Assembly: GCA_036939975.1 (NCBI GenBank)
Contig: JALLPB010000361.1
Location: 1-12,925 of the forward strand
DNA length: 12,925 nt
Direction of reading: 5' to 3'
Source: Cyclostephanos tholiformis
Taxonomy: Eukaryota; Bacillariophyta; Thalassiosirophyceae; Thalassiosirales; Thalassiosiraceae
Shown piece by piece: positions 8,001-12,925 of this stretch. Numbering within the stretch: the stretch's first letter is position 1; each line of letters opens with the position of its first letter. Both the position numbers and the translations under genes were made by a program. The notes beneath the pieces were generated by a model. The model was not told the origin of the DNA. It saw nothing but the letters and a program-made list of their open reading frames with translations, and made no database searches.

Positions 8001-9767
8001 ATGTTCCGGGATAAAAAAGAGCCTACACATGGAGGTGGATCAAATGACATTCGTTCACTGCATGATGCGAATTCTTAATGGAACTGGGAAGATAAAACAG
8101 AATTCATCGCAATGGCCTGACTTCTCTCCCGAGGACACCCTCAAGAATTTTTACCTGAGTTTTGACCTGGCCGAAACAAAGCGAGTACCGTTGAATCAAC
8201 TCATGTGTGGATTATCGCTTTTATGTGGTGGAAAGAAAAGCAACAAGCTAGTCTTCGCCTTTGGACTTTTCTGCAATGATGACATAAGCAAAAATGGAAA
8301 GAAAAAGTCCTCCATGGTTCGCATTGATTTCTTTTATTTCTTCCGGTCTTTCTTAATTGTTATGTTCTCATGCTGTAATCAGAGTTTGAGCTTGAGCGCA
8401 GAAGTCGTAACTCAATACATATCTGACACTGCAAAATCGGTTGCCGATGATGTCGTGGCGTATTGGCATAAACGAAAGGTGGACAAGGTGAAATTTGAAA
8501 ACTTTAGCGAGTGGTACAATGAAGGGGGGTTCGAGACGGCGCCATGGCTCGAGCTACTAGATCTGAATAAGTGGGTCTTGGCAGATCAAGTACCACTCCA
8601 ACAACAGCAACATCTTCAACAGCAGCAAACTCAAGAAGAGCATCCTGTTCCTCCTACACCAGCTGCAGCAATGAATCCTTTAGAATCAGATGGGATCGGT
8701 CTGACTCCTGGTCATGAGGCAATAAAAGCGCTTTGGGCTACTCCTAATGTCAAGACAAACGTGTCACTGCCAAATACTGGTGACTGTCCTCCTGCACCAG
8801 ATGACGATCATCTTTTCGATCTAGACATCGTTGATGCTGAGGAAGATGCAATGGCGAGTTTTACAATCGATGTCACTTTTCTCCCGGCATTTAATCTGAC
8901 CTTCTCTCCATGTTTTACAATTTCGTCTTTGGCCAATAGGATTTATTCCTTCAACAAGAAGCTGCTGCTGCCCATGGTGAAAATATTAATTACATTGATC
9001 CTGCAGCAGCTCCAAATGCAGAGCCGCAGAATGCTCTAAAATTCAACCTTCTTACTCATGATCAGTTTGGTGGATACATAATCTCAATCGGTCAAAATCA
9101 AGTGCAGCTATTACACCGAATAGTTACAAAAACAGGTCTGTACCTGATTGATGCGCCAACAATATGTAAATACATCCTTTATGATGGCAAATCTCGCCGT
9201 CAAATCAACCTGACAAACAAGTCCTTCCAATCAGCCATGAAAAGAGTGTTCGACTTTACCTTGAAAAATTCTCCCGTGCCCGTATCAAGTTCAACCCAGG
9301 AGGAATTATCCGATTTTACCGAAAGGCTCTTCGCTTCGTTTGACATGCAGAAAACGGGCAAAATAAGCGCCGTGTCACTTGCATGTGGATTTGCGGTGCT
9401 TTGCGGAGGACGTAAGAGTGACAAGCTAGAGCACGTGTTTGAACTGCTGGACGAGGACAAAGACGCACTTGTTTCAAAGCAGGATATCTCGAGGTTCATA
9501 AAATCATTCCTTGTGATGCTAATGAGTGTATCATCATCATTCACTCATTTATATGGAGGTTTATGCAGCAATGATGGCATGGCCATTGCGAGGGCCATTG
9601 AATCTGGATCGGAATGGGCCACATCTCAAGTATTTGATGCATTACAACCTCAGACTGGCACCATCTCCTTCGATGATTTTGCAGATTGGTACACGAGGGG
9701 TGGTTATCAGAGCATGCCGTGGTTGGAGCTGCTAGATTTGCGGAAGTGGGTGCTGGGAGAATCATAA
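5047..9767 (+). CDS. Giant four-module degenerate EF-hand / PWLELLDL repeat protein (two coding exons)
   Basis: Predicted exons 5047-8871 and 8940-9767 give about 1550 aa. Residues 1-310 are acidic, Gly/Pro-rich low complexity with a basic stretch near 253-275 (KRKAM, KSKKKP; possible nuclear signal). Four diverged modules follow, roughly 315-550, 655-910, 930-1180 and 1306-1550. Each has a helical region with GG-x-KSxKL-x3-F-x-L-type EF-hand sequence (modules 2-4: FAGNKSSKL, LCGGKKSNKL, LCGGRKSDKL), a R(S/F)FL or similar helix, and ends in WYxxGG-x4-PWLELLDLxK(W/F). The EF layout resembles the neuronal calcium sensor, USP32 and TBC1D9 EF-hand pairs. Most loops lack the acidic position 12; the best is in module 4, near residue 1445 (LDEDKDAL), so Ca2+ binding may survive only there. 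A Gln-rich linker (about 1180-1200) separates modules 3 and 4. No catalytic, membrane or signal segment was seen. Internal Met30 is an alternative start. Role unknown; Ca2+-responsive scaffold is a guess. Confidence 0.75.
5305..5317 (+). repeat. 13-nt G run inside coding sequence
   Basis: Thirteen G residues encode Gly-Gly-Gly-Gly plus the first base of Glu in the acidic head of the EF-hand protein. A one-base length change would shift the frame, so this run is a weak point for both the assembly and the gene model. Confidence 0.85.
8872..8939 (+). other. Predicted 68-nt intron in the EF-hand repeat gene
   Basis: The upstream frame would otherwise run into a sequence unlike the rest and stop at 9039. 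A phase-0 GT at 8872 (ATCGAT|GTCACT), an internal CTGAC (branch-like, about 8896-8900), a pyrimidine-rich stretch and CCAATAG ending at 8939 allow joining to the frame DLFLQQEAAAAHGENINYID, which leads without a stop into module 4. The acceptor is better than the donor; an upstream or downstream donor, or a real frameshift, remains possible. Confidence 0.55.
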
Positions 9768-10065
9768 GGAAATGTTGCTTGTTTTGGTTATTTATATGGT
9801 TCATATACCGCATAATATATTCAATAGTAGGTAGTCTTACTTTGATTCTACATTGAAATCGTGTTTCTGCTTTTGTGTTGTTTATGTTTGTATGGATTAT
9901 TCACCACCACTACATCAGCGGCCTCGTGTCGGTGTCACTGGCTCCCTCCGACGTGATGAGTACAGCGTTCCGAATGTTCAGCGTTGCAAGTAAAAATTAA
10001 TTTAGTTCGATATTCACGCATAACATATCCAGCCGTCCCCGTCCGAGCAAGAGCGCACGACGCAA
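9768..10065. other. Convergent 3' region between EF-hand and NDUFAF5-like genes
   Basis: These 298 bases hold the two 3'UTRs. The first 200 are AT-rich, with a short palindrome TATATGGTTCATATA; after about 9910 composition becomes GC-rich. No canonical AATAAA or tRNA was seen. Confidence 0.5.
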
Positions 10066-11509
10066 TCACAGCGAAAAAACGGCGCCATGAACGTCCATCG
10101 CGAGGTCCCCCCGTTCCCCTCGTCCGCCAGAGGTAGTCGTCGTGACGGAGATATCCGTGAGCTTGCGAGTGGCGCTCCCGCGATCGTCCGGTCGCTGTTG
10201 AGACTCGTGCTCCTTCCACGCAATGCCGTATATCACCTGCGCCGAGGCGATGATGCCATCCCCCTCCTCGTCCTCTCCCACTGGATACAGCTCCCCATAC
10301 AAACATGCCGCACCGAGGAACGTACCCAATCCCACCCTATCCCTCCTCGCGGAGCAAGCGTTGCCCTCGCCCATCCTACCGAGATGTTCCATCAGCACCA
10401 TCGCATCCGGATACCCCACGCGGACGTCATCGACGTCGATCGTGGGCAATCGGAGGCCCGCCCCCGTTAACAGTCCACCCACGTGACTGGGATCGACATA
10501 CGGTCCGACGTGCGTCGATACGCCCCCCGTCCTTTCCAATTCGGACAATACCAACGACGAGCGTAATTCCGGCAACGTATTCCCCCCCGGGAATGCGAAT
10601 AGCAAACACCCGTCGGGACGCAGTATGCGCTCGATCTCGCACAATAGTTTGGGCAGGTCGTTCACCCAGTGGAGCATCATCGAGCTAATAACTAGATCGA
10701 AGGTATTGTCGGGGAAGGGCAAGGGCGATTTCCCGTCGATGGCATCCGACATCAACTCGAACGTCTCGCACGCGGCGGACGACGACGATGATGACGACGA
10801 CGACGACGACAAATCGGGGGATGCGAACGCCTCGTCGCGACGTAGCATCGGCATGCACGAGTCCATACGCACGAGTCTCCTAACGCCCCCCCTACCCGCC
10901 CGAACTCCAACGTCGTCGTCGTCGTCGTCATTGTCATTTGGGTCGTAGTTCTCGGGGTAATAATAATCGTCGTCCATCGACGAGTCGACGATGGCATCGT
11001 ACAGTACGTCGCCCCGCGCGCCGAGCTCCAATGCCAACGGGAAACCCTCCGGTCGGTGGCGTATGTCGTCGAGTCTATCGACGAGTCGTCGCGCCACCTC
11101 GACGTGGAGGTAATCGTACGGCAGGACGGGCCTCGTCCTCCCTCGGCCGACTGCGCGATCGACGACGTCATCGTCGCCACGTTTCCACTCTAGGTAGCGA
11201 TTATTGTATTTACGACACGACTCCGCGGCCCTCGCGCGATGGAGGCGCTTGACGTTCGAGTCGAAGGGCGCGGTCTCGTCCCGGTCATCCCCCCCCATCC
11301 CCCCTCCTCCCCCCCCGACGCCGCCGTCATCGTACGCGCCGCTCCTCCCTTCACCGCCGTAGGTGACGAAGGGACGGCGGCGGCGATGCACGAGTCTCCC
11401 ACGCGTCGACGGCGATGCCCAGGACGTCGTCGTCATGAACGGGGGGACAACATCGGCCACCATCCCCCGGACGTCGTCATCGTCGCCGCATACTCGATTC
11501 GGGAATATC

Positions 11510-11546
<37 letters not shown>

Positions 11547-11652
11547 TGCGACATACCAGGCGATCGAGACTATGACGATGCATCGTCACCGCCGACGGGA
11601 GGAGCGCCGCATACGCTTGCCTGGCGGGGGGGGTCGCCGCTCGCTTTATCAT
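10066..11652 (-). CDS. NDUFAF5: NDUFAF5-like mitochondrial complex I assembly factor (SAM-dependent methyltransferase fold, arginine hydroxylase)
   Basis: From the ATG at 11652 to TGA at 10068-10066 this gives 528 aa; the open frame extends 39 codons upstream without another ATG. The first 40 residues are basic with almost no acidic residue (MIKRAATPPARQAYAALLP), consistent with mitochondrial import. Family landmarks in order: FDSNVKRLHRARAA (about 130-143); FPLALELGARGD (about 204-215, SAM motif I, where relatives have LDLGCGRG); PFPDNTFDLVISS then LHWVNDLP (about 312-334); LRPDG; GGNTLPELRSSL; GYPDAMVLMEHLGRMGE; and KEHESQQRP then RGSAT (about 480-495). In humans NDUFAF5 hydroxylates an arginine of NDUFS7 early in complex I assembly in the matrix. 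Human NDUFAF5 is about 345 aa; the excess is an N-terminal Gly/Asp/Ser stretch, an acidic insert after motif I (about 225-248) and two Ser runs (about 37-47 and 282-292). Divergent promoter at 11653-12007. Family assignment is strong. Confidence 0.9.
10778..10810. repeat. Imperfect (GAC)n trinucleotide repeat in NDUFAF5-like gene
   Basis: Eleven GAC-type units with two GAT variants on the plus strand; read on the coding (minus) strand they encode the internal Ser run between SAM motif II and the HWVNDLP region. Confidence 0.8.
11513..11545. repeat. Perfect (GAC)11 trinucleotide repeat in NDUFAF5-like gene
   Basis: Eleven uninterrupted GAC units on the plus strand; on the coding strand they give the Ser run at about residues 37-47, at the edge of the predicted mitochondrial presequence. 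Confidence 0.88.
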
Positions 11653-12007
11653 GATGATGAAGGTGTACAATACTATGCAATAATAGGTTTTAGGTAAAGT
11701 ATGGTGGTACCTAGTATCCGAGGACAAAAATATCAGCCTGGTCTGTCCGGTTGTATTTTTTCCCGCCAAAACAGCATATCTCCGGGCTCGAAAGTGGGAA
11801 CACTGGGACGAGGGAATTGGTAATAATCAAGTGGTTAATTTTCTCCAAACGAGTCAAAAAAAGAAATGTCATTGTGTCTTCGCCTCTGGGACCGTTGTTC
11901 CTATCCTACCTAATTGGCAACTAACAACAAATAATTAAGTATGAAACAAACAATAATATGAAAATGAGAAGTCGATAGGAAGTAGACGATGATAATAACA
12001 TAATATC
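11653..12007. promoter_or_regulatory. Divergent promoter region between NDUFAF5-like gene and the right-edge gene
   Basis: These 355 bases are AT-richer than the flanking genes and separate two divergent starts (11652 minus, 12008 plus). They contain an E2F-type site at 11756-11771. No open frame here is convincing. Confidence 0.5.
11756..11771. promoter_or_regulatory. E2F/DP-type binding site
   Basis: TTTTTTCCCGCCAAAA matches the known E2F consensus TTTSSCGC, including the flanking AAA on the far side. It lies about 105 bases upstream of the NDUFAF5-like start and about 240 bases upstream of the right-edge gene, so it could serve either. Diatoms encode E2F/DP factors; binding here is inferred from sequence only. 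Confidence 0.5.
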
Positions 12008-12925
12008 ATGGCCAGCATGTTCAGCCGGCTGTACACCGTGGGCGGTGGGGCAGGTGGCAGGCATGAGGAGAGGGATGGAGAGAATCAACCGAGGGGTAAG
12101 GATCGCACGAACCGTCGACGCGACGGCGTCGACGACCGCGACCGCGACGCCGACGACGGTGGGGGGAAAACGACGAATGCACGGCCGTCGCATCGCGGCG
12201 CGACGATGACGAGGGTGAAGAATACGAGGAGGGAGGATGCTGGGAGGTTGGGGGGGGGGGGGGACGATCGGCGGCCGCCGAGGCGGAAGACGAAGAAGAA
12301 GAAGACGAAGAAGGAGGTGGAGGTTACGACCGCCGGGGGGAGGATGCCCCCCGCCGCGACTACGACGTGGTCGACGTCGTCGTATTCCGCGCCAGGCGGG
12401 AGGAGGATGCGGCAAAACAAGAGGATGCTCCCCGCCGACGCGAAAGATGCCGCTAGGGGCGCGAAATCGTCATATTCGGATCGACGGTCCGTCATTCCGC
12501 CGTCGAAGACTACGACGAAGGCGTCCGGCCGTCGATTCTTCCGCGCTGGGAGGAAGACGACGACGGCGGGGGAGATGACGACCGCATCGAGGACTAGGAC
12601 GGATTGGGACATGCGCATACGTCGGAGGGCGCCGGACGTGACTGTCCTATGCGAGCCGATAACTCCGTGGGATGACAACGTCGACGGGGACGGATGCGGC
12701 GAGATGGTGGGCGTCGAATGCAAATTCTCATTCGCACACGAATCATCGACGATTGCCATGGGGGGGGGGAGGACGGTCGTTGACGATGATGGAGATGATG
12801 ATACATCATCGGCCGTATACTTCCGGCAATACTCGCTGTTTACGATCGAGGGTAGGTCCGTCGTTATCGCGGAAGGGGGGGGGGGGGCGGGGAGGATTGT
12901 GCTGCCGGCGACGCCGAGGGGGGGG
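12008..12925 (+). CDS. Hypothetical protein, basic and low-complexity N-terminal part (runs off right edge)
   Basis: The frame opens at the first ATG after TAA (11996-11998) and stays open for 306 codons to the window end. I do not recognise it. It starts MASMFSRLYTVGGGAGG, has Asp/Arg-rich residues to about 55, a Lys/Arg stretch near residues 89-104 (RRPPRRKTKKKKTKK, a possible nuclear signal), Thr/Ser/Arg-rich sequence to about 205, and then more complex sequence from about 208 (APDVTVLCEPITPWDDN, GVECKFSFAHESS, VYFRQYSLFTIEGRSVVI) that looks like the start of a folded domain. G runs of 14, 10 and 13 bases lie within it. In the middle (about 12200-12590) another plus frame reads as a plausible acidic protein but carries stops, so a frameshift or intron there is possible. 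A 224-codon minus-strand frame (12759-12085) is judged a shadow. Confidence 0.45.
   Translation, partial: MASMFSRLYTVGGGAGGRHEERDGENQPRGKDRTNRRRDGVDDRDRDADDGGGKTTNARPSHRGATMTRVKNTRREDAGRLGGGGDDRRPPRRKTKKKKTKKEVEVTTAGGRMPPAATTTWSTSSYSAPGGRRMRQNKRMLPADAKDAARGAKSSYSDRRSVIPPSKTTTKASGRRFFRAGRKTTTAGEMTTASRTRTDWDMRIRRRAPDVTVLCEPITPWDDNVDGDGCGEMVGVECKFSFAHESSTIAMGGGRTVVDDDGDDDTSSAVYFRQYSLFTIEGRSVVIAEGGGGAGRIVLPATPRGG
12250..12263 (+). repeat. 14-nt G run in the right-edge open frame
   Basis: Fourteen consecutive G residues; their exact length decides whether the frame before and after is joined. Similar runs occur at 12760-12769 (10 G) and 12875-12887 (13 G). Confidence 0.85.

Noticed and set aside
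8960..9025. Alternative 53-nt intron (GTGAAA donor near 8978, CAG acceptor near 9030)
   Set aside because: It is in phase, but it is very short and would keep a sequence after 8871 (FLPAFNLTFSPCF) unlike the rest of the linker; the 68-nt option gives a more natural acidic and Gln/Ala-rich linker.
9768..10065. GGTTCATATACC considered as a tRNA B-box
   Set aside because: It does not match the T-loop consensus and no acceptor stem or A-box is nearby; it is a short AT palindrome in a 3' region.
10778..11545. GAC tandem repeats considered as a CRISPR array or minisatellite regulatory element
   Set aside because: Units are 3 bases with no spacers and lie in frame within a protein-coding gene; they are ordinary trinucleotide repeats.
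10938..11697. Plus-strand open frames of 104 and 152 codons opposite the NDUFAF5-like gene
   Set aside because: Arg-repeat shadows of GAC/CGT repeats; the minus strand shows clear NDUFAF5 blocks.
12085..12759. 224-codon minus-strand open frame with hydrophobic runs such as FFVFFFFVF
   Set aside because: The hydrophobic runs are the antisense of AAG/GAA repeats. The longer plus frame has an ATG after a stop and a more protein-like end. Not fully excluded.

Overview
This window looks like nuclear DNA of a stramenopile, most likely a centric (thalassiosiroid) diatom. The grounds are: genes on both strands with short GT-AG introns; a mitochondrial complex I assembly factor (NDUFAF5 type); a protein with WRKY19-type zinc-finger repeats, a finger class expanded in diatoms and relatives; very GC-rich, GAC/TCG-repeat-rich and poly-G-rich stretches alternating with AT-richer ones. 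The organism is an inference; no marker gene such as rRNA is present. No rRNA, tRNA, CRISPR array, insertion sequence or viral gene was seen.

Layout, left to right. (1) Minus strand, 613 down to beyond base 1: N-terminal part of an eIF4B-like, RGG/glycine-rich translation-factor-type protein, recovered by joining two exons across a 182-nt intron that holds a 37-nt G run. (2) 614-976: divergent promoter region, with a possible 5'UTR intron for the next gene. (3) Plus strand 977-2992: SpoU/TrmH-family (SPOUT) RNA ribose methyltransferase, 671 aa, heavily interrupted by low-complexity insertions. (4) 2993-3473: convergent gene-poor stretch with no recognised product. (5) Minus strand 4676-3474: 400-aa protein with C-terminal WRKY19-type zinc fingers and a duplicated IPFDS short motif. 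(6) 4677-5046: AT-rich divergent promoter with a perfect 10-bp hairpin and a strong 3' splice-site signature next to the following start codon. (7) Plus strand 5047-9767: a very large (about 1550 aa after removal of a 68-nt intron) protein made of an acidic low-complexity head and four diverged copies of a module combining degenerate EF-hands with a WYxxGG-x4-PWLELLDLxK(W/F) signature. (8) 9768-10065: convergent 3' region. (9) Minus strand 11652-10066: NDUFAF5-like mitochondrial complex I assembly hydroxylase. (10) 11653-12007: divergent promoter with a textbook E2F site. (11) Plus strand 12008 to beyond the right edge: long open frame of unknown function.

The genes do not form a pathway; they alternate in divergent and convergent pairs, as in a compact protist genome. 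The most novel item is the four-module EF-hand/PWLELLDL protein. The window-wide habit of inserting GAC/TCG trinucleotide repeats and G runs into coding sequence is the second theme: it creates long spurious open frames on both strands and makes frame calls in GC-rich parts less certain.
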